A stretch of 50,476 nt of DNA from assembly GCA_903945325.1 (NCBI GenBank), contig CAJAVE010000373.1:1-50476 (forward strand), read 5' to 3'. The stretch's first letter is position 1; the number at the start of each line of letters is the position of its first letter. The DNA is from an uncultured beta proteobacterium (GTDB taxonomy: Bacteria; Pseudomonadota; Gammaproteobacteria; Burkholderiales; Burkholderiaceae_C). Below the pieces are notes generated by a model, which ran no database searches, was not told where the DNA came from, and saw only the letters and a program-made list of their open reading frames with translations. This document shows, piece by piece, positions 9,419 to 19,741 of this stretch. The translations under genes and the position numbers were made by a program.

Positions 9419-10198
9419 TCATTGTGCGGGAGCGCTTGGATCTGGGGCTTCTTCCTCTTCCGGAGGATTGCCGTCAAAAACCTGGTTACGACGACGTTGC
9501 AAATAGGCATCCCGCGTGAAACTGTATTTGTCCAGAGCAGCCTCCTCTACCACTTCACCCGCTTTCAGGTAGGTGGCACGCGTATCAATCAGGTTCACGA
9601 TCGTCAGGATGTCCCGGCGCGGAACATCATCGATGTGGTTAACCGGATTGCCTTTGATATCAAAAATCATGGCGCCGGTGTCTCGCAGGGTAGAGGAACC
9701 CCAGAACGGAATCACCACAAAGGGGCCGGAACCCACACCCCAGCGGCCCAAGGTCAAACCGAAATTGGCGTTGTGGCGCTCCATTCTCATTTCGCTGGCG
9801 ATATCGAGCAACCCGCCTAATCCCCATGTCGTGTTGATCAGGAAGCGCCCAAAGCTTTCGGCGGTGTCCAATCCGCGAAGCTGCAACGCATTATTGACGC
9901 CTGACCACAAATCGTCCAGATTATTGAAAAAGTTACCGACTCCGGTCCTCACAACATTTGGGACGATTTCCTTATAGGTTTTAGCGACCGGTTTGATCAC
10001 TGCGGCATCCACCGTATCGTTGAACCCAAAAACACCCCGGTTCCATGATTCCATGGGGTCGCGGGGATCCGGATTGGCAACGGTGGCACACGCTTGCAAA
10101 ACGAGCAATGCCATCACCATAGCCAATCGCAACGCGCGGTCGAAACAAGGCGCCGGACCACGTTCACATGAGGATGTAGAAAACGTCTGTGTACCCAT
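9419..10198 (-). CDS. mlaA: Outer-membrane lipoprotein MlaA (VacJ)
   Basis: An outer-membrane lipoprotein that removes misplaced phospholipids from the outer leaflet and hands them to MlaC. The 259-residue protein has a signal peptide with lipobox LQAC (Cys37), followed by the family start NPDPRDPMESWNRGVFGFND. Further marks are FGRFLINTTWGLGGLLD and GPFVVIPFWGSSTLRDTGA. The tail after about residue 230 is acidic and proline-rich (PPEEEEAPDPSAPAQ), as often seen. Its ATG overlaps the mlaD stop by one base (TAATG). In enterobacteria mlaA is elsewhere. Its presence inside the operon is common in betaproteobacteria. Confidence 0.96.
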   Translation of the reverse strand: MGTQTFSTSSCERGPAPCFDRALRLAMVMALLVLQACATVANPDPRDPMESWNRGVFGFNDTVDAAVIKPVAKTYKEIVPNVVRTGVGNFFNNLDDLWSGVNNALQLRGLDTAESFGRFLINTTWGLGGLLDIASEMRMERHNANFGLTLGRWGVGSGPFVVIPFWGSSTLRDTGAMIFDIKGNPVNHIDDVPRRDILTIVNLIDTRATYLKAGEVVEEAALDKYSFTRDAYLQRRRNQVFDGNPPEEEEAPDPSAPAQ

Positions 10199-10680
10199 TA
10201 CTTTTTCTCAGAACCTGTTGCGCCGCCTTCAGCTGCCTTGCTATACAGAAACTGACTGATCAGATTTTCAAGAACCACCGCTGACTGGGTTGCCCCGATC
10301 ACATCACCCGCCACCAGGTTCGTATCTGCCGCTCCAGCTTCAATGCCGATGTACTGCTCACCCAGCAAACCATTGGTCAAAATCTTCAGCGAACTATCCT
10401 TCGGAAATGCATAGCGGCTTTCCAGTGCCAGCGTTACGCGAGCCTGAAAGGATTTGTCGTCAAACACCAGCGACTCAACGCGACCAACGACGACGCCCCC
10501 GCTTCGCACCGCAGCTTTTGGCTTGAGTCCACCCACGTTTTCGAACTTGGCCGTAATGCGGTAGGTGGACTGAAAACTCAGGGTTAACAAGTTGGCAGAC
10601 TGGAGCGCCAGAAACAGGATTGCAACCGCCCCGATCAACACAAAAAGACCAACCCACACATCATTTTTTGAACGCTGCAT
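10198..10680 (-). CDS. mlaD: MCE-domain protein MlaD
   Basis: The hexameric MCE subunit that sits on MlaE and forms the lipid pore on the periplasmic face. It has 160 residues: one amino-terminal membrane anchor (WVGLFVLIGAVAILFLALQ), then the MCE domain with FENVGGLKPKAAVRSGGVVVG and ILTNGLLGEQYIGIEAG. A hydrophobic patch near the end (VVLENLISQFLY) corresponds to the helices lining the channel. It is separated from mlaE by 71 bp and overlaps mlaA by one base. Confidence 0.96.
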   Translation of the reverse strand: MQRSKNDVWVGLFVLIGAVAILFLALQSANLLTLSFQSTYRITAKFENVGGLKPKAAVRSGGVVVGRVESLVFDDKSFQARVTLALESRYAFPKDSSLKILTNGLLGEQYIGIEAGAADTNLVAGDVIGATQSAVVLENLISQFLYSKAAEGGATGSEKK

Positions 10681-10751
10681 ACACTTCTTTCCAGTCTTCT
10701 AATCAGTTCAGGACAGAGCTGCGCTGCGCTTCGGTCTGCCCCACAAAGTAT

Positions 10752-11534
10752 TCAAATCGTAAACATCATGGCGGTCAGGATAAAGTCCAGACCTAAAACT
10801 GCCAGCGATGCGACGACCACGGTCCGGGTGGTCGCACTGGCCACGCCTTCGGGCGTGGCTTGCGCCTCAAACCCCTGGTATACGGCAATGAAAGTGACCG
10901 TGAGCCCGAACACGATGCTCTTGAGAATACCGTTTCCCACATCCTGCCATACATCGACACCCCCTTGAATCTGACTCCAGAAGGAGCCAGCATCCACGCC
11001 AATCATCAATACGCCCACAACCCAGCCGCCAATGACTCCCGTGGCACTGAACACGGCGGCCAGTAGAGGCATGACCACCACGCCAGCCCAAAAACGGGGC
11101 GCCAGTACCCGCTGAATCGGGTCCACGGCCATCATTTCCATGACGCTGATTTGTTCACCGGCCTTCATCAGACCAATTTCAGCCGTAAGCGAGGTGCCAG
11201 CGCGCCCAGCAAACAACAGCGCCGTCACGACCGGCCCCAATTCACGCACCAGAGTCAATGTCACCAACAGACCCAAGGCCTCGGATGAACCGTAACGGAT
11301 CAACGTGTAGTAACCCTGCAAGCCAAAGACGAAACCGACAAAGAGTCCCGATACTGCAATGATGGCCAGGGAATAATTTCCCAAAAAATGCATCTGGTCT
11401 CGCACCAGGCCAAAACGTCGAAACGTAGGCACAAACGAGACCATGAGCTTGAAAAACAGCCGCGCGGCGTAGCCTATTTCCGCCATTTTGCTGCGGGTTG
11501 CAAAGCCGACATCGGCGGGCCTGTACCAGCTCAT
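10752..11534 (-). CDS. mlaE: Phospholipid transporter permease MlaE
   Basis: The integral membrane subunit of the MlaFEDB ABC transporter. The 260-residue protein has five to six hydrophobic segments and the conserved motifs LVRELGPVVTALLFAGRAG, GLMKAGEQISVMEMMAVDP and RFWAGVVVMPLLA. The last two match the coupling region that touches MlaF. Full length. The start overlaps the mlaF stop by 4 bp, so the two are translationally coupled. Confidence 0.97.
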   Translation of the reverse strand: MSWYRPADVGFATRSKMAEIGYAARLFFKLMVSFVPTFRRFGLVRDQMHFLGNYSLAIIAVSGLFVGFVFGLQGYYTLIRYGSSEALGLLVTLTLVRELGPVVTALLFAGRAGTSLTAEIGLMKAGEQISVMEMMAVDPIQRVLAPRFWAGVVVMPLLAAVFSATGVIGGWVVGVLMIGVDAGSFWSQIQGGVDVWQDVGNGILKSIVFGLTVTFIAVYQGFEAQATPEGVASATTRTVVVASLAVLGLDFILTAMMFTI

Positions 11535-12376
11535 CTTGACACTCCAAACTGCTTGCTCGATGGAATGGCTGCATCGCCAAAATCATCCTCCACGGTGACC
11601 GCAGGGTAATGGAAGCGCACCGGCCCTTCAGGCAGGGCATTCACATATTGGTACACCAAAGGGTCCGTGCTGTGCAGCACCTCCTGCGGTGTACCTTGTG
11701 CCGCCACCTTGCCATTGGCCAGAATAATGACATGGTCGGCAATTTCAAAGGTCTGCTCGATCTCATGTGACACAAACATACTGGTGAGCCCCATGGAGTC
11801 ATTCAGTTGGCGAATCAGTTTGGCTGACGTCCCTACCGAAATAGGGTCGATACCAGAAAAAGGCTCGTCGTACATCACGAGCTCAGGGTCCAGGGCAATG
11901 GCTCGCGCCAACGCTACGCGACGGGACATCCCGCCCGACAATTCCCTGGGCATCATGTCCCGCGCGCCACGCAGGCCAACCGCATTGAGCTTCATCAGGA
12001 CGATGTCAAAGACCATCTCGTCGGACAAATCGGTGTGCTCACGCAGCGGAAACGCCACGTTGTCATACACACTCAAATCCGCAAACAAGGCACCAAACTG
12101 GAACAACATCCCCATGCGCCGACGCACGGCATACAGTTGCGTCTGCCCCATGGATGTCACGTCCTGGCCATCGAACAGCATCTCCCCCTTTTGAGCATGA
12201 TTCTGGCCACCAATCAGACGCATGATGGTGGTCTTGCCACCGCCCGAGGCACCCATTAGCGCGGTGACCTTGCCGCGGGGCACGGTCAGCGAAACGTCGT
12301 CCAGAATGACGCGCTCACCGTAACCAAAGGTCAGGTGACGCAGTTCAACCAGGGATGCTGAGGGGTTTGGGGCCAT
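11531..12376 (-). CDS. mlaF: Phospholipid transporter ATP-binding protein MlaF
   Basis: The ATPase of the MlaFEDB complex. Residues 42-49 form Walker A (GASGGGKT), the signature is LSGGMSRRVALARA, and Walker B is LVMYDEPFSGIDP. The His switch follows in FVSHEIEQTF. The 281 residues include a carboxy tail of about 40 residues. This is the first gene of the mla operon. A terminator for the preceding gltBD transcript ends right at its start codon, so the mla promoter probably lies inside or just after the end of gltD. Confidence 0.96.
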   Translation of the reverse strand: MAPNPSASLVELRHLTFGYGERVILDDVSLTVPRGKVTALMGASGGGKTTIMRLIGGQNHAQKGEMLFDGQDVTSMGQTQLYAVRRRMGMLFQFGALFADLSVYDNVAFPLREHTDLSDEMVFDIVLMKLNAVGLRGARDMMPRELSGGMSRRVALARAIALDPELVMYDEPFSGIDPISVGTSAKLIRQLNDSMGLTSMFVSHEIEQTFEIADHVIILANGKVAAQGTPQEVLHSTDPLVYQYVNALPEGPVRFHYPAVTVEDDFGDAAIPSSKQFGVSR

Positions 12377-12409
12377 AAAAAAACAAAAGCCGGGCTATTT
12401 CCGGCTCAA
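12377..12409 (-). terminator. Rho-independent terminator after gltBD
   Basis: Read on the minus strand, the 6-bp stem AGCCGG/CCGGCT with a 7-base loop is followed by TTTTGTTTTTTT. It lies 91 bp after the gltD stop and abuts the mlaF start codon, separating the two transcripts. Confidence 0.75.
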
Positions 12410-12500
12410 GCATGATAAAGGATTCGCGTAAACCCTGTGTTAACGGCGACAAGTCGCCGTCGGGCCGTCCCAAGGCGACTAAGACCGCATGGGGTCTACA

Positions 12501-13967
12501 TCAACGCGGGAGGTCGCTGAAGCCCATCAAGAACTCATCGACTGAACGCGCTGCCTGACGGCCTTCACGAATGGCCCACACCACCAGGCTCTGGCCACGG
12601 CGAATATCGCCCGCCGCAAAGACCTTGGGTACGTTAGTGGCGTAGCCCCCGGCGAATTCGGTCGTGGCCTTCGCATTGCCGCGACCATCCTTGTCCACGC
12701 CGAAAGCTTCCAATACGGTGGCCACCGGATTCACAAAGCCCATGGCCAGCAAGACCAAGTCGGCCTTGAGAACCTTTTCGGAACCGGCCACTTCAACCAT
12801 CTTGCCGTCTTTCCATTCAACGCGCACCGTTTTCAGACCCGTCAACTTGCCTTTTTCGCCAATGAATTCTTTCGTGGAGATGGCAAATTCACGATCACAA
12901 CCCTCATCGTGGCTGGAGCTGGTGCGCAGCTTGATCGGCCAGTAGGGCCAGGTCATGGGGCGGTTTTCTTCGATTGGAGGTTGGGGCATCACCTCGAACT
13001 GGGTCACGCTTGTCGCGCCATGGCGGTTGCTGGTGCCTACGCAATCGGATCCGGTGTCGCCACCGCCAATAACGATCACGTGCTTGCCGTCGGCCCGTAG
13101 CTGGCCCTTGAGCTTGTCACCCGCATTGACCTTGTTCTGCTGGGGCAGAAACTCCATGGCGAAATACACGCCCTCCAGCTCACGACCGGGAACCGGCAGG
13201 TCACGGGATTGCTCGGAACCACCGGTCAGCAGCACGGCGTCAAAGTCTTTTTGCAGTTGCGCGGCAGAAATGGTTTCTTTGGCCCAGTTGGTAACCTTGG
13301 AGCCCTTGGGCATTTCGCCAATCAGCACGCCGGTGCGGATCGTCACACCTTCCTTGACCAACTGATCGACGCGACGGTCGATATGCGACTTTTCCATCTT
13401 GAAGTCGGGAATGCCATAGCGCAATAGACCGCCGACCCGGTCGTTCTTTTCAAACAAGGTCACGTCATGACCTACGCGAGCCAGTTGCTGAGCCGCAGCC
13501 ATACCGGCCGGGCCAGAGCCCACTACGGCGACTTTTTTTCCGGTCTTTGCGCTGGCAGGCTGGGCCAGTACCCAGCCCTCAGCCCAGGCTCGGTCAATGA
13601 TGGCGTGCTCGATGGATTTGATGCCGACTGCCTCATCATTCACGTTCAGCGTGCAAGCTGCCTCGCAGGGCGCTGGGCAAATGCGACCGGTGAACTCGGG
13701 GAAATTATTGGTGCTGTGCAAGGTGTCGATGGCGGCCTTCCAGTCGTTGCGATACACCATGTCGTTGAAGTCTGGAATGATGTTGTTGACCGGGCAACCG
13801 TTGTTGCAAAACGGCGTGCCGCAGTCCATGCAGCGCGCCGCCTGTTTGTTGGCCTGCGCGTCATCCAGTGCGACCACAAACTCTTTGTAATGTTTCAGGC
13901 GCTCGGCGACGGGCTTGTAGCCCTCTTCGATGCGTTCAAACTCCATAAAACCAGTAACTTTTCCCAT
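12501..13967 (-). CDS. gltD: Glutamate synthase (NADPH) small subunit GltD
   Basis: Supplies electrons from NADPH through FAD and iron-sulfur clusters to GltB. The 488-residue protein starts with the cysteine-rich domain ([17 protein letters not shown] near residue 47 and CPAPCEAAC near 97). The FAD fold follows ([19 protein letters not shown] near 150) and then the NADPH fold ([19 protein letters not shown] near 312). The carboxy end [21 protein letters not shown] is the FAD-closing motif. It lies 55 bp downstream of gltB on the same strand and forms the heterodimer with it. Confidence 0.97.
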   Translation of the reverse strand: MGKVTGFMEFERIEEGYKPVAERLKHYKEFVVALDDAQANKQAARCMDCGTPFCNNGCPVNNIIPDFNDMVYRNDWKAAIDTLHSTNNFPEFTGRICPAPCEAACTLNVNDEAVGIKSIEHAIIDRAWAEGWVLAQPASAKTGKKVAVVGSGPAGMAAAQQLARVGHDVTLFEKNDRVGGLLRYGIPDFKMEKSHIDRRVDQLVKEGVTIRTGVLIGEMPKGSKVTNWAKETISAAQLQKDFDAVLLTGGSEQSRDLPVPGRELEGVYFAMEFLPQQNKVNAGDKLKGQLRADGKHVIVIGGGDTGSDCVGTSNRHGATSVTQFEVMPQPPIEENRPMTWPYWPIKLRTSSSHDEGCDREFAISTKEFIGEKGKLTGLKTVRVEWKDGKMVEVAGSEKVLKADLVLLAMGFVNPVATVLEAFGVDKDGRGNAKATTEFAGGYATNVPKVFAAGDIRRGQSLVVWAIREGRQAARSVDEFLMGFSDLPR

Positions 13968-14021
13968 GGTGGCATTCCTTTTCTCTTTGCGGGGCAGACC
14001 TTCAACTCTGTCCTCAACTGT

Positions 14022-17000
14022 TTAACGGGCGGCTGATGCTACTTTTTTTGTAGCTGCTTGCGCTGATTTAATGGGGGCTTCAGCCGTTTTCTTTGCATGA
14101 ATCTCGCCCAGTGCACGCTTGTACTCGTTGGGAAACACTTTGACGAACCTGGCGCGTGAGGTGTCCCACTCGTCCAGCAATTCACGTGCGCGCTTGCTCC
14201 CCGTCCAGCGGTTGTGGTCTTCCAGCAATTTGCGAAGCTGTGCCTCGTCGCTTTGGCCGCGGTGCCAGATGGCCTTGTCCATTGCCGCTTCCTGCTCGGC
14301 GGAGGTCAGAACTTTTTCCATGGATACCATGGCCGTGTTGCAGCGTTTGGCGAATTTTCCATCTTCGTCGTACACGTAAGCAATACCACCGCTCATACCC
14401 GCCGCAAAGTTGCGACCGGTTTTACCCAGAACGACCACGGTGCCACCGGTCATGTATTCGCAGCCATGGTCACCCGTGCCCTCCACCACCGCCGTGGCGC
14501 CGGACAAACGCACCGCGAACCGTTCGCCGCCGACTCCGCTGAAGAATGCCTCACCCGCAGTGGCACCATACATGACCGTGTTACCTACGATGGTGTTATT
14601 CACTGCAGCACCCCGGAAGTCAATACTGGGGCGCACGACCACACGCCCACCGCTCAATCCCTTGCCGGTGTAGTCATTGGCGTCACCAATCAGGTACAGC
14701 GTGATGCCGTTGGTCAGGAAGGCACCAAAGGACTGGCCACCGGTGCCCTCTAACTGGATGCGGATGCTGTCGTCCGGCAAACCTTCGGGGTGCACTTTGG
14801 TCACCGCCCCGGAAAGCATGGCACCAACCGAGCGGTTGACGTTGCGCGCCACTTCCATGAACTGCACACGCTCGCCCTTGTCGATGGCCGAGCGGCTCTT
14901 GGCAATCAACACGTTGTCCAGCGCCTTTTCCAGGCCGTGGTCCTGGGTGAGGGTCTGGAAGCGGGGCACGTCGACCGGCGCTTGTGGCTGGGCAAACAGG
15001 CGGCCAAAATCCAGGCCACTGGCTTTCCAGTGCTCTATGCCTTTGCGCATGTCCAGCAGGTCGGAGCGGCCAATCAGGTCGTCGAACTTGCGGATACCGA
15101 GCTGGGCCATGATCTGGCGCACTTCTTCCGCAATGAAGAAGAAGTAGTTCACCACATGCTCTGGCTTACCAGTGAACTTCTTGCGCAACACCGGATCCTG
15201 AGTGGCCACACCCACCGGGCAGGTGTTCAGGTGGCACTTGCGCATCATGATGCAGCCTTCCACAACCAGCGGAGCCGTTGCAAAGCCGAATTCGTCGGCG
15301 CCCAGCAGTGCCCCAATGGCGACATCGCGACCGGTCTTCATCTGACCGTCGGCCTGTACGCGGATACGGCTGCGCAGGCGGTTCAAGACCAAGGTTTGTT
15401 GAGTTTCAGCCAAGCCGATTTCCCAGGGGCTGCCGCAATGCTTGATAGACGACCAGGGCGACGCGCCGGTGCCGCCGTCATGGCCCGCAATCACCACATG
15501 GTCGGCCTTGCACTTGGCGACACCGGCTGCAATCGTGCCGACACCAATTTCACTGACCAGCTTGACGCTGATGCCAGAATGCGGCGCGACGTTCTTGAGG
15601 TCATGGATCAACTGTGCCAGATCTTCAATCGAGTAAATATCGTGGTGCGGCGGTGGCGAAATCAAGCCCACACCGGGCACCGAGTGGCGCAGACGACCGA
15701 TGTAATCAGACACCTTTCCACCGGGCAACTGGCCGCCCTCACCTGGCTTGGCGCCCTGGGCCATCTTGATCTGGATCTGGTCGGCACTGTTGAGGTATTC
15801 GGCGGTCACACCAAATCGGCCGGAGGCGACCTGCTTGATGCGTGAGCGCAGGCTGTCACCGGCGTTCATGGGGATATCGACCTCCACCACGTCTTTACCA
15901 ATGATGTCGGCCATGGTCTGGCCCTGCTTGATCGGGATGCCCTTGAGTTCCTGGCGGTAGCGCGCCGGGTCTTCGCCACCCTCACCCGTGTTGCTCTTGC
16001 CGCCAATGCGGTTCATGGCAATCGCCAGCGTGGCGTGGGCCTCGGTGGAAATAGAGCCCAGCGACATGGCGCCGGTCGCAAAGCGCTTGACGATTTCCTT
16101 GGCGGGTTCGACCTCATCCACAGAAATAGCCGTGGCTGGATCGATCTTGAACTCGAACAGACCGCGCAGCGTCAGGTGGCGCTTGCTCTGGTCGTTGACC
16201 AGCTGCGCATATTCCTTGTAGGTGTTCCAGTTGTTGGAACGGGTGCTGTGCTGTAGCTTGGCAATGGTGTCAGGCGTCCACATGTGCTCTTCGCCGCGGG
16301 CCCGCCATGCGTATTCGCCACCGGCATCCAGGGCGTTGGCTAGTACCGGGTCGGATCCAAAGGCAGCCTTGTGCATGCGGATGGCTTCTTCGGCAATCTC
16401 AAAGACGCCTATGCCTTCGACGCGACTGGGGGTGCCGGTGAAGTATTTGGAAACCGTTTCGCTGGAAAGGCCAATCGCCTCAAACAGTTGCGCACCACAG
16501 TAGCTCATGTAGGTGGACACACCCATCTTGGACATGATCTTGGACAAGCCCTTGCCCACCGCCTTGACGTAGTTGTAGTTCGCCTTTTCAGCCGACAGAT
16601 CACCCGGCAGGTCCTTGTGCATGCTGACCAGGGTTTCCATGGCCAGGTAGGGGTGCACGGCTTCCGCGCCATACCCAGCCAGAACGGCGAAGTGGTGCAC
16701 TTCGCGCGCGGTGCCAGTTTCGACCACCAAGCCGGCTGTAGTGCGCAGACCTTCGCCAACCAAGTGCTGGTGGATGGCGGAAAGGGCCAGCAGTGCCGGA
16801 ATGGCCACCTGCGTGGCGCTGATGCCACGGTCGCTGATGATCAAAATGTTCTTGCCGCCCTTGATGGCGTCCACCGCCTCTGCGCACAGAGACGCCAGCT
16901 TGGCTTCTACGCCCTCGTGACCCCAGGCCAGCGGATACGTGATGTCCAGTGTGTAACTGCGGAACTTGCCCTGTGTGTGCCGCTCAATGTCTCGCAACTT

Positions 17001-18794
17001 GGCCATGTCGGCAAAGTCCAATACGGGTTGACTGACCTCCATTCGCATCGGCGGGTTGACCTGATTGATGTCCAGCAGGTTGGGCTTGGGGCCGATAAAG
17101 GACACCAGCGACATCACAATGGCTTCACGGATCGGGTCGATAGGCGGGTTGGTCACCTGCGCAAACAACTGCTTGAAGTAGTTGTAAAGGGGCTTGTTTT
17201 TGTCTGACAGCACAGCCAATGGGCTGTCGTTGCCCATGGAACCAATGGCCTCTTCACCCGCGGTCGCCATGGGGGCAATCAGAAACTTCAAGTCTTCCTG
17301 CGTGAAACCAAAGGCCTGCTGGCGGTCCAACAGGCTCAGTTTGTCGGTCGAGCGCTTTGGTTCAACGCCCGCAATCACGACAGCCAGCGCCGTGTCCACA
17401 CGGCGCTCGGCAAACACCACGTCGTCCAACTTGATGCGCAGGTTCTCGATCCACTGCTTGTACGGTTTGCTATTGGCCAGATTGGCCTTAAGCTCTTCGT
17501 CATCAATCATTCGGCCCTGCTCGAGATCGATCAGGAACATCTTTCCGGGCTGCAGGCGCCATTTACGCACGATCTTGTTCTCGGGAACTGGCAGCACGCC
17601 GGACTCCGAGCCCATGATCACCAGGTCATCATCAGTGATGCAGTAACGCGAGGGGCGCAGACCATTGCGGTCCAGCGTCGCGCCAATCTGACGGCCATCG
17701 GTGAACACGATAGAGGCCGGACCGTCCCACGGCTCCAGCATGGCTGCGTGGTATTCGTAGAACGCGCGGCGGCGCTCATCCATCATGGTGTGGTTTTCCC
17801 ACGGCTCGGGGATCATCATCATTACGGCCTGGCTGATCGGGTAGCCCGCCATGGTCAGCAGTTCCAGGCAGTTGTCAAACGTGGCGGTATCCGACTGGTT
17901 GGCAAAACTGATGGGGTACAGCTTATGCAGGTCGGCACCCAGCACCGGAGACGACATCACGCCTTCACGCGCCTTCATCCAGTTGTAGTTGCCCTTGACG
18001 GTGTTGATTTCGCCGTTGTGGGCGACATAGCGATACGGGTGTGCCAGCGGCCACTCGGGAAACGTATTGGTGGAGAAACGCTGGTGCACCAATCCCAAAG
18101 CCGATACACAGCGCGCATCGCTCAGATCCAGGAAATACACGCCCACCTGGTCGGCCAGCAGCAGGCCCTTGTAGACCACGGTGCGGCTGCTCATGCTGGG
18201 CACGTAATACTCTTTGCTGTGCTTGAGCTTCAAGTTCTGAATGTTTGCGCTGGCGGTCTTGCGAATGACATATAACTTGCGCTCCAGCGCATCCTGCACG
18301 ATGACGTCGTTGCCCCGGCCAATGAAAACCTGACGAAGAATAGGCTCCTTCTTGCGCACAGTCGGCGACATGGGCATATCACGATTCACCGGCACGTCGC
18401 GCCAACCCAGCAGCACCTGGCCTTCGGCTTTGATAGCGCGCTCCATCTCTTGCTCACAAGCAAGCCGGGAAGCATGCTCCTTGGGCAGAAAAATCATGCC
18501 CACGCCATACTCACCCAGTGGCGGGAGGTTCACGCCTTGGACTGCCATTTCCTCGCGATACAGTGCGTCGGGCAACTGAATCAGAATGCCAGCACCGTCG
18601 CCCATGAGCTTATCGGCACCCACCGCACCCCGATGGTCCAGGTTCTCCAGAATCTTCAACGCGTTCTTGACGATGTCATGCGATTTGGTCCCCTTGATAT
18701 GGGCCACAAAGCCGACACCACAGGCGTCATGCTCGTTCTCCTTGGAATACAAACCGTTGTTTTGAAGATGTTGGATTTCGGCTGCCGTGGTCAT
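14022..18794 (-). CDS. gltB: Glutamate synthase (NADPH) large subunit GltB
   Basis: Transfers the amide nitrogen of glutamine to 2-oxoglutarate, giving two glutamates. The ATG at 18794, with an AGGAG site just upstream, gives 1590 residues; the open frame up to 18908 adds an unlikely tail. Residues 1-24 form a propeptide, and Cys25 in DACGVGF becomes the amino-terminal nucleophile of the glutaminase domain (to about 430). The central domain follows, then the FMN-binding synthase barrel with the [3Fe-4S] cysteines in [13 protein letters not shown], and the GXGXG beta-helix domain. The last 20 or so residues ([20 protein letters not shown]) are encoded by a dispersed repeat. Confidence 0.97.
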   Translation of the reverse strand: MTTAAEIQHLQNNGLYSKENEHDACGVGFVAHIKGTKSHDIVKNALKILENLDHRGAVGADKLMGDGAGILIQLPDALYREEMAVQGVNLPPLGEYGVGMIFLPKEHASRLACEQEMERAIKAEGQVLLGWRDVPVNRDMPMSPTVRKKEPILRQVFIGRGNDVIVQDALERKLYVIRKTASANIQNLKLKHSKEYYVPSMSSRTVVYKGLLLADQVGVYFLDLSDARCVSALGLVHQRFSTNTFPEWPLAHPYRYVAHNGEINTVKGNYNWMKAREGVMSSPVLGADLHKLYPISFANQSDTATFDNCLELLTMAGYPISQAVMMMIPEPWENHTMMDERRRAFYEYHAAMLEPWDGPASIVFTDGRQIGATLDRNGLRPSRYCITDDDLVIMGSESGVLPVPENKIVRKWRLQPGKMFLIDLEQGRMIDDEELKANLANSKPYKQWIENLRIKLDDVVFAERRVDTALAVVIAGVEPKRSTDKLSLLDRQQAFGFTQEDLKFLIAPMATAGEEAIGSMGNDSPLAVLSDKNKPLYNYFKQLFAQVTNPPIDPIREAIVMSLVSFIGPKPNLLDINQVNPPMRMEVSQPVLDFADMAKLRDIERHTQGKFRSYTLDITYPLAWGHEGVEAKLASLCAEAVDAIKGGKNILIISDRGISATQVAIPALLALSAIHQHLVGEGLRTTAGLVVETGTAREVHHFAVLAGYGAEAVHPYLAMETLVSMHKDLPGDLSAEKANYNYVKAVGKGLSKIMSKMGVSTYMSYCGAQLFEAIGLSSETVSKYFTGTPSRVEGIGVFEIAEEAIRMHKAAFGSDPVLANALDAGGEYAWRARGEEHMWTPDTIAKLQHSTRSNNWNTYKEYAQLVNDQSKRHLTLRGLFEFKIDPATAISVDEVEPAKEIVKRFATGAMSLGSISTEAHATLAIAMNRIGGKSNTGEGGEDPARYRQELKGIPIKQGQTMADIIGKDVVEVDIPMNAGDSLRSRIKQVASGRFGVTAEYLNSADQIQIKMAQGAKPGEGGQLPGGKVSDYIGRLRHSVPGVGLISPPPHHDIYSIEDLAQLIHDLKNVAPHSGISVKLVSEIGVGTIAAGVAKCKADHVVIAGHDGGTGASPWSSIKHCGSPWEIGLAETQQTLVLNRLRSRIRVQADGQMKTGRDVAIGALLGADEFGFATAPLVVEGCIMMRKCHLNTCPVGVATQDPVLRKKFTGKPEHVVNYFFFIAEEVRQIMAQLGIRKFDDLIGRSDLLDMRKGIEHWKASGLDFGRLFAQPQAPVDVPRFQTLTQDHGLEKALDNVLIAKSRSAIDKGERVQFMEVARNVNRSVGAMLSGAVTKVHPEGLPDDSIRIQLEGTGGQSFGAFLTNGITLYLIGDANDYTGKGLSGGRVVVRPSIDFRGAAVNNTIVGNTVMYGATAGEAFFSGVGGERFAVRLSGATAVVEGTGDHGCEYMTGGTVVVLGKTGRNFAAGMSGGIAYVYDEDGKFAKRCNTAMVSMEKVLTSAEQEAAMDKAIWHRGQSDEAQLRKLLEDHNRWTGSKRARELLDEWDTSRARFVKVFPNEYKRALGEIHAKKTAEAPIKSAQAATKKVASAAR
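14038..14085. repeat. Dispersed repeat, copy 3, inside the gltB 3' end
   Basis: GCTAC, a T8 run, then GTAGCTGCTTGCGC and GGGGGCTTCAGCC. This copy lies within the last codons of gltB and supplies its Lys/Ala/Ser-rich carboxy tail. It is the best-preserved match to the copies at 677 and 46251. Confidence 0.65.
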
Positions 18795-18978
18795 GGCGCT
18801 CTCCTGAGTATTTGCCAGACAGACCGCTGTGCAACGGCGCTCTGTCCTCAGCTGATTAAGGGTATTGCGATGGAACGAAAGAATACTGCATTGCAACAAA
18901 GATGCCAAGCGAAATAATGGGGGTCAGATTCCAATTATTCAGCAATTAAGTTCATTAGGTTTTAATTGGGGACACATC

Positions 18979-19021
18979 AAAAATAGTAGCTACTTGCGCA
19001 ATGTTTAAAAGGGCTTCGCCC
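18979..19021. repeat. Dispersed repeat, copy 4, with a weak terminator hairpin
   Basis: AAATAGTAGCTACTTGCGCA followed by a GGGC-TTC-GCCC hairpin (19011-19021). On the minus strand the hairpin is followed by TTTT, so it could weakly terminate the transposase transcript that ends at 19022. Confidence 0.5.
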
Positions 19022-19726
19022 CTATTCTTTATTTTTCTTGGGGGCTGCAAGTGGACGTCCAGCCGCGCTCATCGACACCCGACGCTGTGTCATTTGTTGC
19101 AGCTTTTTCACATAGTCAGGCTCTCCTAGGGCCCAGCCACGCAGTACGGAGTCAGTCAACGCCTGCCGCTGCCCCGCGCTGATACCTGCATGCACCAATT
19201 CGGCGTAGGCTGCCTCGCGTGCAAAGGGTGTGTTGCCCAGTTCCCAAACCAGCGAGTGAGGCGTCACCATTTTGTCTGTTCGCAAGCCGATGTAGTGCGC
19301 ATGGCTCGACCAGGCATATTCCCTGGCCTGACCGACCATGCCGGCACGCACAGGGTTGAGATCAATATACGCCATGCAGGCCAACAGATAGCGCTCGGTC
19401 TGAATCAAAGTAGACTTGTATCGCCCTTCCCACAGGGTACCAGTGCGCTTAATGCGGTCGTTGAAATACCGCACATAGCTTCGTCCCACTGCTTGCATCA
19501 TTTGCGGCAAACCCTCAGGGGTGTGGGGCGTCGCCAACAGGTGGAAGTGGTTATCCATCAGCACATAGGCGTGCAGCGCGACATCGAATTTGCGCGCATT
19601 CTCGTCAAGCATATCCAGCATGGTCTGGTAGTCCGCCGGTAAATGGAAAATGACTTGACGATTGTTGCCACGCTGAATGACATGGTGGGGCTGATCGGCA
19701 AGGGTCAGACGGGATAGCCGCGCCAT
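19022..19726 (-). CDS. REP-associated tyrosine transposase (RAYT, Y1_Tnp)
   Basis: A 234-residue single-strand DNA transposase/nuclease of the IS200-like Y1 class that acts on short palindromic repeats. The HUH motif is MDNHFHLLATP (His60, His62). The single catalytic tyrosine is probably Tyr120 in AYIDLNPVRAGM. Other family marks are HHVIQRGNNRQ at the start, TGTLWEGRYKSTLI near residue 96 and a basic carboxy tail. Such proteins mobilise short dispersed repeats rather than their own gene. Inverted ends flanking this gene and a gene-less element with similar ends at 48834 fit that idea. The gene appears intact. Confidence 0.92.
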   Translation of the reverse strand: MARLSRLTLADQPHHVIQRGNNRQVIFHLPADYQTMLDMLDENARKFDVALHAYVLMDNHFHLLATPHTPEGLPQMMQAVGRSYVRYFNDRIKRTGTLWEGRYKSTLIQTERYLLACMAYIDLNPVRAGMVGQAREYAWSSHAHYIGLRTDKMVTPHSLVWELGNTPFAREAAYAELVHAGISAGQRQALTDSVLRGWALGEPDYVKKLQQMTQRRVSMSAAGRPLAAPKKNKE

Positions 19727-19741
19727 GGTGGATGCCCGGAA

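Noticed and set aside
12444..12459. Perfect dyad CGGCGAC-AA-GTCGCCG downstream of gltD
   Set aside because: The 2-base centre is too tight for a good hairpin and it has no T-run. The real terminator is at 12377-12409. It may be a protein site, but there is no support.
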